The notes under the pieces are model-generated. The model was not told where the DNA came from. It saw nothing but the letters and a program-made list of their open reading frames with translations, and did no database searches. A DNA stretch of 64,000 nt, taken from assembly GCF_043555935.1 (NCBI RefSeq), contig NZ_JBIGIB010000002.1:124001-188000 (forward strand), given 5' to 3'. How positions within the stretch are numbered: position 1 is the stretch's first letter; the number at the start of each line of letters is the position of its first letter. The DNA is from Pelomonas baiyunensis (GTDB lineage Bacteria > Pseudomonadota > Gammaproteobacteria > Burkholderiales > Burkholderiaceae_C). Below, piece after piece: positions 46,341 to 54,010 of the stretch. The position numbers and the translations under genes are program-made.

Positions 46341-48320
46341 ATGGCACTCCAACACCTGACTGACGAGCAGATCGCCACCTGGACCCGCGCCCAAAAGGAC
46401 GAGTGGTGGTTCAAGAACGTGTTCCGCGGCGATATGGCGCAGTTGACGCTGCGTTCGGGCTTCACCGGCTTTTTGCTGGGCGGCATTCTCTCGGCCACCG
46501 GCTTGTACATCGGCGCCAAGACCGGTATCGCCATTGGCGTGGGCCTGACTTCGGTCATCTTGGCGTTCGCGTTGTTCCGAGCCCTGCACGCCAGTGGATT
46601 CGCCCAGGACTACACGATCCTTGAAAACAACTGCACGCAGTCGATCGCGACCGCCGCGGGCTACGTGATCACGCCGCTGTTTTCCAGTCTGGCGGCGTAC
46701 ATGCTGGTGACGGGAGTGATTCCCTCCTGGTGGCAGCTGATGATCTGGATCTTCGTGGTGTCGATGATTGGCGTGCTGCTTGCGTTCCCGCTGAAGCGCC
46801 GCTTCATCAACGAGGACCAGGCACCGTTCCCCGAAGGCCGCGCCTGTGGCGTGGTTCTTGATTCGCTGTACCACGGTGCTGGCGACGAGGGCGTTTTCAA
46901 GGCCAAGCTGCTCGGCGTGGTGGGGGGGCTGACGGCTCTGTACCAAGCCACGGTGAGCGATGGCTGGATGAAGCTGGTTCAATTCAAGATCTTGATGCTG
47001 GACAAGTGGGCCGGACTGAAGGAACCCTGGCATCTGCATGAGCGTCTGGACCAGTACTACTACATGTGGGCTGGCAAGGATTCGTCGCTGATCCCCACCA
47101 TCTTGGGCACGGACATCCGCCAGCTGGGTCTGCGTTTCACGTTGGACGCAGCGATGTTGGGCGTGGGTGGCCTGATGGGTATCGCGGTGGCCACGAGTTG
47201 CTTCCTGGGCGCTTTTGTCAACTTCGTGGTGCTGGCCCCCATCATGATTCAGGCCGGCGACATCGCACCGCGGTTGGGTGCAAACGGCGTCGCCATCCCG
47301 CTGAACCGCGGTGAAATCGTGAACCAGTGGTCCCTGTGGTGGGGTGTGACCATGATGGTCGTTGGCGCGTTGGTCAGCTTGATGGCCAAGCCCGAGATCT
47401 TCAAAAGCGCCTTCAAGCGCAAAGCACCGAAGGCAGCTGGCGCGGAAAGCGACCTCCTGCGTGACATCGAAGTGCCCCTGTGGATCAGCTACGTGGGCGT
47501 TCCGGTGTTCAGCCTGCTGGGCAGCTACGTGACGCACGCCTTCTTCGGCGTTCCGTTCTGGCTTTCGCTGGTGTCGCTGCCGCTGATCTTCGTGTTGACC
47601 GTAATCTGCACCAACTCCATGGCCCTGACGTCGTGGACGCCGACTGGCTCGCTGGCCAAGATCACGCAGTTCACGATGGGCGCGATCGACCGCACCAACC
47701 CGGGCTCCAACCTGCTGCCGGCGGGCATGACCAGCGAGATCGCCTCCAATGCCGCGAACCTGCTGTCGGACATCAAGCCGGGCTACATGCTCGGCGGCAA
47801 GCCGCGCCACCAAGCCATCGGCCACATCATCGGCAATCTGGCGGGGGTGTTGTTCTGCGTGCCGCTGTTCTTCCTGTTGTTCCTGACGCCTGACTCGAAC
47901 GGCGTGCGAAGCGTGGCCACGCTGGTGTCCGACCAGTTCGCCATGCCCGCCGCGCTTCAGTGGAAGGGCGTTGCCGACATCATTGCCAAGGGCCTGAAGG
48001 GGCTGCCGTCGTCGGCGCTGATCTCCATGGCCGTGGCTGCGGTGGCCGCCGTGGCGCTGGAACTGGCGCGCATCAAGACCAAGGGCCGTTTCCCCATCTC
48101 CGCAGTTGCGGTGGGTTTGGGCGTGGTGCTGCCGCCGGAATCGGTGCTGGCCATGTTCATCGGCGCGGTCGTGTTTTTCGCCATGGGCAAGAAGCACAAG
48201 ACGGCGGGCACGCCCGGCCATCGCGTTTGGGTCGAAGGCATGGAGCCGATCTGCGCAGGCCTCATTTCCGGTGCCGCTCTGATGGGCATCGGCAACGCCA
48301 TCCTCAACGTGCTGATCTAA
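46341..48320 (+). CDS. OPT-family oligopeptide/metal-chelate transporter
   Basis: 659 residues with about 14-16 hydrophobic helices. The family pattern is present: LRSGFTGFLLGGILSATGLY near helix 1, TILENNCTQSIATAAG, FPEGRACGVVLDS, and the C-terminal GVVLPPESVLAMFIGAVV. OPT proteins take up small peptides or metal-siderophore-like chelates with the proton gradient; the substrate is not readable from sequence. Transcribed alone, or with tRNA-Arg 15 bp downstream. Confidence 0.9.
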   Translation: MALQHLTDEQIATWTRAQKDEWWFKNVFRGDMAQLTLRSGFTGFLLGGILSATGLYIGAKTGIAIGVGLTSVILAFALFRALHASGFAQDYTILENNCTQSIATAAGYVITPLFSSLAAYMLVTGVIPSWWQLMIWIFVVSMIGVLLAFPLKRRFINEDQAPFPEGRACGVVLDSLYHGAGDEGVFKAKLLGVVGGLTALYQATVSDGWMKLVQFKILMLDKWAGLKEPWHLHERLDQYYYMWAGKDSSLIPTILGTDIRQLGLRFTLDAAMLGVGGLMGIAVATSCFLGAFVNFVVLAPIMIQAGDIAPRLGANGVAIPLNRGEIVNQWSLWWGVTMMVVGALVSLMAKPEIFKSAFKRKAPKAAGAESDLLRDIEVPLWISYVGVPVFSLLGSYVTHAFFGVPFWLSLVSLPLIFVLTVICTNSMALTSWTPTGSLAKITQFTMGAIDRTNPGSNLLPAGMTSEIASNAANLLSDIKPGYMLGGKPRHQAIGHIIGNLAGVLFCVPLFFLLFLTPDSNGVRSVATLVSDQFAMPAALQWKGVADIIAKGLKGLPSSALISMAVAAVAAVALELARIKTKGRFPISAVAVGLGVVLPPESVLAMFIGAVVFFAMGKKHKTAGTPGHRVWVEGMEPICAGLISGAALMGIGNAILNVLI

Positions 48321-48335
48321 TCACGCCCTCAATCG

Positions 48336-48412
48336 CTGTCCGTAGCTCAACTGGATAGAGCAGCTGCCTTCTAAGCAGCAGGTCGGGGGTTCGAGTCCCT
48401 CCGGACAGGCCA
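48336..48412 (+). tRNA. tRNA-Arg (anticodon TCT), CCA encoded
   Basis: Acceptor CTGTCCG (48336-48342) pairs with CGGACAG (48402-48408), discriminator G, then CCA. The anticodon stem GCTGC/GCAGC holds loop CTTCTAA with anticodon TCT at 48370-48372, reading the rare codon AGA. The T stem has one G-T pair. It begins 15 bp after the OPT gene stop, with no separate promoter evident. Confidence 0.95.
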
Positions 48413-48420
48413 AGGCCTGC

Positions 48421-48460
48421 AAAAGCGCCCAGGTTTCAGTGAAACCGGGCGCTTTTTTCT
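48421..48460 (+). terminator. Rho-independent terminator of tRNA-Arg
   Basis: AAAAGCGCCC/GGGCGCTTTT outer stem plus inner GGTTTC/GAAACC, loop AGT, then a clean TTTTTT run. The strongest terminator in the window. Confidence 0.92.
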
Positions 48461-48528
48461 TGGGCGCGGCGCTGACGCGTCCATCCCCCTTTGGAGGGAT
48501 GCGCCGGGGGAGGGGGAGGGGCGGCGCG

Positions 48529-48568
48529 TGGGCCATCCCCCGCAGGCACCCCCACGGGGCGATGGCCC
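48529..48568. repeat. Strong long hairpin
   Basis: GGGCCATC (48529-48536) and GATGGCCC (48561-48568) pair perfectly; inside, CCCCG (48538-48542) pairs with CGGGG (48555-48559). No T-run follows. It lies 48 bp before a small ORF and just after a G-rich tract. Could be a dispersed palindromic element or an mRNA leader structure; a single copy was seen in the window. Confidence 0.5.
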
Positions 48569-48616
48569 GTGCGCCGAGGGCTGACGAGACTGGCGGTCTG
48601 TTGCAAGGAGTACCGC

Positions 48617-48829
48617 ATGACCGCCCACACCCTGGCCGCCTTGGCCCAAGCGTCTGTACAGCAGATGCGAGAGACGCTGCGCCGCGTCACGGCGCTTCAG
48701 CCCACGCGGGCTGACGAAGCGCTGCAAACCGCCCTGCAAGCCGAGTTCCAAGCGGGGCTGGCTGCTGGCGAGTCGCACACGGATGCCTGGGAGGAGACGT
48801 GCATCGATGTGCGTCGCTGCCATGGCTGA
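48617..48829 (+). CDS. Hypothetical small protein (70 aa)
   Basis: I do not recognise it. It is mostly helical and soluble (LAALAQASVQQMRETLRRV, then DEALQTALQAEFQAGLAAG) and acidic near the end. The ATG at 48617 has a strong AGGAG 7 nt upstream, good evidence that it is translated. It overlaps the next small ORF by 8 bp. No membrane segment or known motif. Confidence 0.55.
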   Translation: MTAHTLAALAQASVQQMRETLRRVTALQPTRADEALQTALQAEFQAGLAAGESHTDAWEETCIDVRRCHG

Positions 48830-49070
48830 GGGGCTGCGCGCAGGTGCTGCGGGCCCGGCAGGCCGTGGGGAACCTGCCGGCGTGACCCACTGGGTGTTCG
48901 AGTCCTTCCCCGGCCAGATTCGCGCCTGCGGCGGCGATGGTCGGGTGCTGATGCAGTTCGGCACCGGGCCGGAGTTCGGTGCCCGGTTGGCCGAAGCCTT
49001 TCAGGCCCCGCGGGACGCCGATGCCGGAGCTTCGCTCGGGGCGATGCGGCCCTTGTGGCCGGCTTGCTGA
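48822..49070 (+). CDS. Hypothetical small protein (82 aa)
   Basis: Unrecognised. The middle (THWVFESFPGQIRACGGDGR, then LMQFGTGPEFGARLAEAF) looks like a compact alpha/beta fold rather than random sequence; both ends are Ala/Gly-rich. An ATG at 48822 overlaps the previous stop; 48807 or a TTG-type start at 48783 are alternatives. Probably the partner of the preceding ORF. Confidence 0.4.
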   Translation: MAEGLRAGAAGPAGRGEPAGVTHWVFESFPGQIRACGGDGRVLMQFGTGPEFGARLAEAFQAPRDADAGASLGAMRPLWPAC

Positions 49071-49140
49071 GGGGCGGCGTGGCGCCGTGACGCGCCGTCG
49101 TCCTACACCGGCCCTGGCTGGAGTTGCCTACATTGAACCC

Positions 49141-49240
49141 GGGCCTTGAGCCTCCTGCTTTCCCTCCCTGAGCAGGCGCCGACCGTGGTTGCGGCGGCGG
49201 TTTGAACCCTGGCGCGTGACGCGCCGGGGTTTCTTTTTTT
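49141..49240 (+). ncRNA. Candidate small RNA with C-rich loop
   Basis: A -10-like TACATT (49129-49134) would start a transcript near 49141, which ends in the strong terminator at 49205-49240, giving about 100 nt. No convincing ORF lies inside. Near its 5' end, stem CCTGCT/AGCAGG (49154-49159, 49171-49176) exposes the loop TTCCCTCCCTG, and CCTCC precedes the stem. C-rich single-stranded loops of this sort in bacterial small RNAs pair with Shine-Dalgarno sequences. A leader of the SPFH gene is the alternative. Confidence 0.35.
49205..49240 (+). terminator. Rho-independent terminator upstream of the SPFH gene
   Basis: AACCCTGGCGCG/CGCGCCGGGGTT, one T-G pair, loop TGA, then TTCTTTTTTT. It separates the SPFH unit from what lies upstream. 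Confidence 0.82.
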
Positions 49241-49264
49241 GCGGTCCATCCTTATGCGGCCCTG

Positions 49265-49304
49265 ATGCGAGTCCTCCGAGAGTGGGGGCTCCTTCAACTC
49301 GCAT
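49265..49304 (+). promoter_or_regulatory. Hairpin overlapping the SPFH gene start
   Basis: ATGCGAGT (49265-49272) and ACTCGCAT (49297-49304) are perfect complements; the last two bases of the right arm are the first two of the proposed ATG at 49303. Inside the loop CCTCC can pair with GGGGG, the only Shine-Dalgarno-like run. The fold would hide both ribosome-binding site and start codon. Confidence 0.4.
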
Positions 49305-51363
49305 GATCCGTATGGACATCCTGCTCTTCCCGGCCACGCATCCGTGGCTGACGCTGGTTCTCGTGGCCGCGCTGCTGGCCGTGGGGTTCTACAAGCCGTT
49401 GTTGCGCCTGTTCGGCTTCGTCATCGTGCCGGACGATTCCATCGGCACCGTCACCAAGAAGTTCGTGCTTTTCGGCCGTCACCGCGAACTGCCGCCCGGC
49501 CGCATCGTGGCCCTGTTCGGTGAAGCCGGTTTGCAGGCCGACACGCTGGCCCCGGGTCTGCACGTGGGCCTGTGGCCTTGGCAGTACGACGTGGAGTTGG
49601 TGAAGTTCACGGTCGTGCCGGACGACGCGATCGGCATCGTCGAAGCCTGCGATGGCCTGCCCCTGCCTGACGGCCGCGTGCTGGCTCGCCATGTGGACTG
49701 CGACAACTTCCAGGACGCCCGCGCCTTCCTCGCCGGGGGCGAACGCGGCTTGCAGATGACCGTGGTGCCCCCGGGCGCCTGGCGCATCAACACGCTGCTG
49801 TTCACGGTGCGTCTGGAGCGCATGACGGTGATCGAGCCCGGCAAGATCGGCATCGTGGAAGCCCGCGATGGCCGCCCGCTGGATGGCGGCCGCGTGATTG
49901 GCCGCGCCGTGCCCTGCGACAGCTTCCAGGACGCACGCGGCTTCATGGCCAGCGGTGGCGAGCGTGGCCCGCAGATGAACGTCATTCCGCAGGGCAAGTA
50001 CCGCATCAACCCCAGCCTGTTCCGCGTGACGCAGGTGCCGGTGACCGACGTGCCGGACAACAAGGTGGGCATCGTCACCACGCGTGAAGGCGCGTCCCTG
50101 GCCACGGGCGAAATCGCCGGCCCGGAAGTGCCGGGCCACAACCTGTTCCAGGACCCGCAGGCTTTCGTGAATGCGGGCGGCACCAAGGGCCTGCAGGAGC
50201 AGGTACTGCTGGCCGGCCGTTACTTCATCAACCCCATGTTCGCCACCGTCGAGATCATTGACATGACCGAGGTGCCGATCGCATCCGTGGGCGTGGTGGT
50301 GGCCTTCGTCGGCAAGGCGGGGGTGGACGTGACGGGCGAGGGCTTCCGCCACGCCAACATGGTTCGCAAGGGCGAAAAGGGCGTGTGGGTGGATGTGCTC
50401 GACCCCGGCAAATACGCCATCAACACCTACACCCACAAGGTGCGCGTGGTGCCCACGGCCAACGTGGTGCTGAACTGGGCCACGGGCAAGACCGAGGCAC
50501 ACAAGCTCGACGCCAACCTCTCCACCATCACCGTGCGCTCGGCCGACGGCTTCACGTTCAACCTGGATGTGAGCCAGATCATCCACATCCCGCGCAACGA
50601 TGCGCCCAAGGTCATCGCCCGCTTCGGCAGCATGGAAGCGCTGGTCACCCAGGTGCTGGAGCCCACCATCGGCAACTACTTCCGCAACGCGGCGCAGAAC
50701 TCGGACGTCATCGACTTCCTGAAGAAGCGCAGCGAGCGCCAGGCCGAGGCCAAGGCCGCGATCTCGGCAGCGCTGAAGGCCTACGACGTGGGGGCGGTGG
50801 AGACGCTGATCGGCGACATCGTGCCCCCGGCCGAGCTGATGAAGACGCTGACCGACCGCAAGCTGGCCGAGCAGGAGAAGGTCACCTTCGAGACCCAGAT
50901 GGAGGCCCAAGGCGTGCGCCAGCAACTGGAGCAAGCCACGGCCTTGGCCCGCACCCAGGCCCAGGTGGTGGACGCCGAGCGCAAGGTGGCGATTGCCGAG
51001 TTCAGCGCCCAGGCGGCGGTGAAAACGGCTGACGGCGCGGCGCGCTCCAAGAAGATCACGGCCGAGGCCGACGCCGAAGTCACGCGCGTCACGGGCCAAG
51101 CCGAGGCCGGCCGCACGCTGGCCATCGGCGAGGCCGAGGCTGAGGTCATTCGCCAGAAGATCGGCTCGATGGAGTCGGGCAACTACGCCATCGTGCAAGT
51201 GGCCCAGGCGCTGGCCGGCGCGGGCGTGAAGCTGGTGCCCGAGGTGCTGGTGGGCGCCGCTGCCGGCGGGCAGGGCGGCACGCTGGTGGATGTGTTGCTG
51301 GCCGGTCTGGTGAAGGACCGCCTGACCACTGCCGCGCCGCGCGTGGACGAGGTCGCCGCCTAA
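49303..51363 (+). CDS. SPFH/flotillin-like membrane protein with tandem N-terminal beta repeats
   Basis: 686 residues. One membrane helix at about 14-30, then about five related units of roughly 70 residues (about 41-384). The three central ones share NFQDAR/SFQDAR/LFQDPQ and end PPGAWRIN, PQGKYRIN, LAGRYFIN; a last copy ends DPGKYAIN. An SPFH/band-7 domain follows (about 385-500) and a long Ala/Glu/Gln-rich coiled coil (about 500-640). SPFH proteins build ring-like membrane scaffolds. Start 49303 or 49312. Likely operon with the kinase and regulator downstream (13 bp gap). Confidence 0.82.
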   Translation: MIRMDILLFPATHPWLTLVLVAALLAVGFYKPLLRLFGFVIVPDDSIGTVTKKFVLFGRHRELPPGRIVALFGEAGLQADTLAPGLHVGLWPWQYDVELVKFTVVPDDAIGIVEACDGLPLPDGRVLARHVDCDNFQDARAFLAGGERGLQMTVVPPGAWRINTLLFTVRLERMTVIEPGKIGIVEARDGRPLDGGRVIGRAVPCDSFQDARGFMASGGERGPQMNVIPQGKYRINPSLFRVTQVPVTDVPDNKVGIVTTREGASLATGEIAGPEVPGHNLFQDPQAFVNAGGTKGLQEQVLLAGRYFINPMFATVEIIDMTEVPIASVGVVVAFVGKAGVDVTGEGFRHANMVRKGEKGVWVDVLDPGKYAINTYTHKVRVVPTANVVLNWATGKTEAHKLDANLSTITVRSADGFTFNLDVSQIIHIPRNDAPKVIARFGSMEALVTQVLEPTIGNYFRNAAQNSDVIDFLKKRSERQAEAKAAISAALKAYDVGAVETLIGDIVPPAELMKTLTDRKLAEQEKVTFETQMEAQGVRQQLEQATALARTQAQVVDAERKVAIAEFSAQAAVKTADGAARSKKITAEADAEVTRVTGQAEAGRTLAIGEAEAEVIRQKIGSMESGNYAIVQVAQALAGAGVKLVPEVLVGAAAGGQGGTLVDVLLAGLVKDRLTTAAPRVDEVAA

Positions 51364-51376
51364 ACTGGTGCGCCCC

Positions 51377-52669
51377 ATGACTCCTCGTCTCATCGCCCCG
51401 TTCCTGCCCTGGTTGGCCATCGCCACGCTGATGGCCACCGCCTGGACGGGGTGGCGGCTTCAACGGGCCTGGCGGGGCTGGCGGGCGGCCCAGCGCGCCG
51501 CCCAGCTGGAGCGCACCTTGCGCGAGTTCGGCGAGGTGATGCGCGGCGCCGAGCGCCCCGAGGCGCATGCGCATGCCCTGCTGCAGCAGCTGGAGCGGCT
51601 GGCCGGGCGCCCGGCGGCTGCGCTCATTCGTCCGGCGCCTGACGCGCAAGACATCGTGCTGGGCGAGCCGGACGCGAATGCGCTGGCCGGCTTGCAGCTG
51701 TGCGTCACCTCCGGCCGCGCGCTGGGGCGCGGCACCGACCACCACGCCGAAGAGCCCGACCTCTACCTGCCGCTGCGCGGCCGGGACGAGGCCCTGGGCG
51801 CCGTGACCCTGCGCGGCTTGGGCACGCAAGCCCTGCCGCCGGACCTGCTGGCGCACGCCCAGGCCCTGTGCGACCAAATGGGCCTGGCCTTGCAGCGGCG
51901 CTGCGTGCAAGACGCTGCCCGCCTGGCCGGCGAGCAGGCCCAGACCCAAGCCACCCGCAACGCCTTGCTGGCGGCCATCTCGCACGACTACCGCACCCCC
52001 TTGGCCACCATCATGGGCGCGGCGTCGGCCTTGCAGGCGCAGGGCGAGCGATTGACCGCCGTGCAGCGGGACGAGCTGGCGGCGCGCATCGTCGACGAGA
52101 CCGCGCGGCTCGTGCGGCTCACCGACAACACCTTGCAACTGGCCCGGCTCGACTCGCCCCGCGCAGCGCTGCGCTGCGACTGGGAATCAGCCGAGGAGAT
52201 CGTGGGTGCGGCGCTGCGCCGCGTGCGCCGCCGGCCGGATGGTCACCGCGTGCACGCGCGCCTGGAGCCCGAGCTGCCGTTGCTGTGGTGTGATGCGGCC
52301 CTGATGTCTCAACTGCTCGACAACTTGATCGACAACGCCTTGAAGTACAGCCCGGCCGCCGCGCCGGTGGAGGTGCACGTGCGCCGCGTGGGGCCCGAAT
52401 TGATGCTGGCCGTGCGGGACCGCGGCCCGGGCATCGAGCCGGCCTGGCGTGCGCGCGTGTTCGACGCTTTTCAACGGGGCGACCTGGCGGGCCTGGCGCA
52501 GCGGCCAGCCGGGGCCGGCGTGGGGCTGGCCGTGTGCCGCGCCATTGCCGAAGCCCATGCCGGCCGCCTCACGATGCGGCCGCGCGGCCATGGTGGCAGT
52601 GCCTTCGAGTGCCGCTTGCCGCTGCGCGACATGCCCGCGCTGCCGGCTTTGGCGGAGCCCGTCGCATGA
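51377..52669 (+). CDS. Sensor histidine kinase, KdpD C-terminal type
   Basis: 430 residues. One N-terminal membrane helix (about 5-22), a GAF-like domain (about 55-165), HisKA with H203 in ISHDYRTPLATIMGAASAL, and HATPase_c with LLDNLIDNALKYSP, DRGPGIEPAWRARVFDAF and GVGLAVCRAIAEAH. The core matches KdpD (LSHDLRTPL there), but the N-terminal KdpD and UspA-like domains and the four-helix membrane part are missing. No kdpFABC genes are adjacent. ATG 51377 or GTG 51368. Overlaps the regulator gene by ATGA. Confidence 0.85.
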   Translation: MTPRLIAPFLPWLAIATLMATAWTGWRLQRAWRGWRAAQRAAQLERTLREFGEVMRGAERPEAHAHALLQQLERLAGRPAAALIRPAPDAQDIVLGEPDANALAGLQLCVTSGRALGRGTDHHAEEPDLYLPLRGRDEALGAVTLRGLGTQALPPDLLAHAQALCDQMGLALQRRCVQDAARLAGEQAQTQATRNALLAAISHDYRTPLATIMGAASALQAQGERLTAVQRDELAARIVDETARLVRLTDNTLQLARLDSPRAALRCDWESAEEIVGAALRRVRRRPDGHRVHARLEPELPLLWCDAALMSQLLDNLIDNALKYSPAAAPVEVHVRRVGPELMLAVRDRGPGIEPAWRARVFDAFQRGDLAGLAQRPAGAGVGLAVCRAIAEAHAGRLTMRPRGHGGSAFECRLPLRDMPALPALAEPVA

Positions 52670-53352
52670 AGCTGCTCCTGGTGGAAGACGACCGCGAGCT
52701 GCGCGCCACGCTGCGCGAGGCGCTGGCCGTGGAGGGGTACGAGGTGCTGACGGCCGCGAGCCTGGCCGACGCGTTGGCGCAGCTCGCCCACGCCGGGGCG
52801 CTGGACGCGGTGTTGCTGGACCTGGGCCTGCCCGACGGCGACGGCGAAACCCTGCTGCAGGCGCTGCGGCGCGAGCGGTCCACGCCGCTCATCGTCATCT
52901 CGGCCCGACAGGTGGAGGGGCACAAGATCCGCTTGCTGGATGCCGGCGCGGACGACTACCTCGTGAAGCCCTTCGGCATCGGCGAGTTGTTGGCGCGGCT
53001 GCGCGTGGCGCTGCGGCACCGGGGCACGGTGGCGCAGCCGGCCGTCACGTCCTACCGCCGCGCCGGGCTGGCGGTGGACCTGACCGCCCACCGCGTGCAG
53101 CGGGACGGATGCGATGTGCACCTCACCCCCACGGAGTTCAAGCTGCTGGCCCGCCTGGTGCGGCAGGCCGGGCAGGTGGTCACGCACCGGCGCCTGCTGG
53201 CCGATGTGTGGGGGGCGGACGCCACCGAACAAACCCACTACCTGCGGCTCTACATGGGCCAACTGCGGGCCAAGCTGGAGGTGGACCCGGCCGAACCCTG
53301 CGTGCTGCTCACCGAGCCGGGCGTGGGCTATCGGATCGCCGAAGCGGGCTGA
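52666..53352 (+). CDS. OmpR-family response regulator, KdpE-like
   Basis: 228 residues. Receiver with acidic residues in VEDDREL, phospho-acceptor D52 in LLDLGLPDGDG, Lys in DDYLVKPFGIGELLARLR, then a winged helix (about 130-225) with LTPTEFKLLARLVRQAGQVV and THYLRLYMGQLRAKLE, the last close to KdpE. It should bind DNA; targets are unknown, perhaps its own SPFH operon. Potassium control is doubtful because no pump genes are nearby. Confidence 0.9.
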   Translation: MKLLLVEDDRELRATLREALAVEGYEVLTAASLADALAQLAHAGALDAVLLDLGLPDGDGETLLQALRRERSTPLIVISARQVEGHKIRLLDAGADDYLVKPFGIGELLARLRVALRHRGTVAQPAVTSYRRAGLAVDLTAHRVQRDGCDVHLTPTEFKLLARLVRQAGQVVTHRRLLADVWGADATEQTHYLRLYMGQLRAKLEVDPAEPCVLLTEPGVGYRIAEAG

Positions 53353-53515
53353 GGCGCGGCCGCCGCGCGAGCCGCCGGACGGCCCCGTGCGCTGAGCCCC
53401 GTGCCCTGGGCATGGGCCGTGGCTCGCCTGGAGAAGCCATGACGCATGACAGGCCCGGGGGCTTGCTGCTAGGCTGCCCGCGCCCGCCAAGGGTGGCGGT
53501 GCTGGAGATGCGGGC

Positions 53516-54006
<491 letters not shown>

Positions 54007-54010
<4 letters not shown>

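Noticed and set aside
51377..53352. Calling the kinase-regulator pair a potassium (Kdp) system
   Set aside because: Core similarity is real, but the KdpD sensor half and the kdpFABC pump are absent, so only 'KdpDE-like' is supported.
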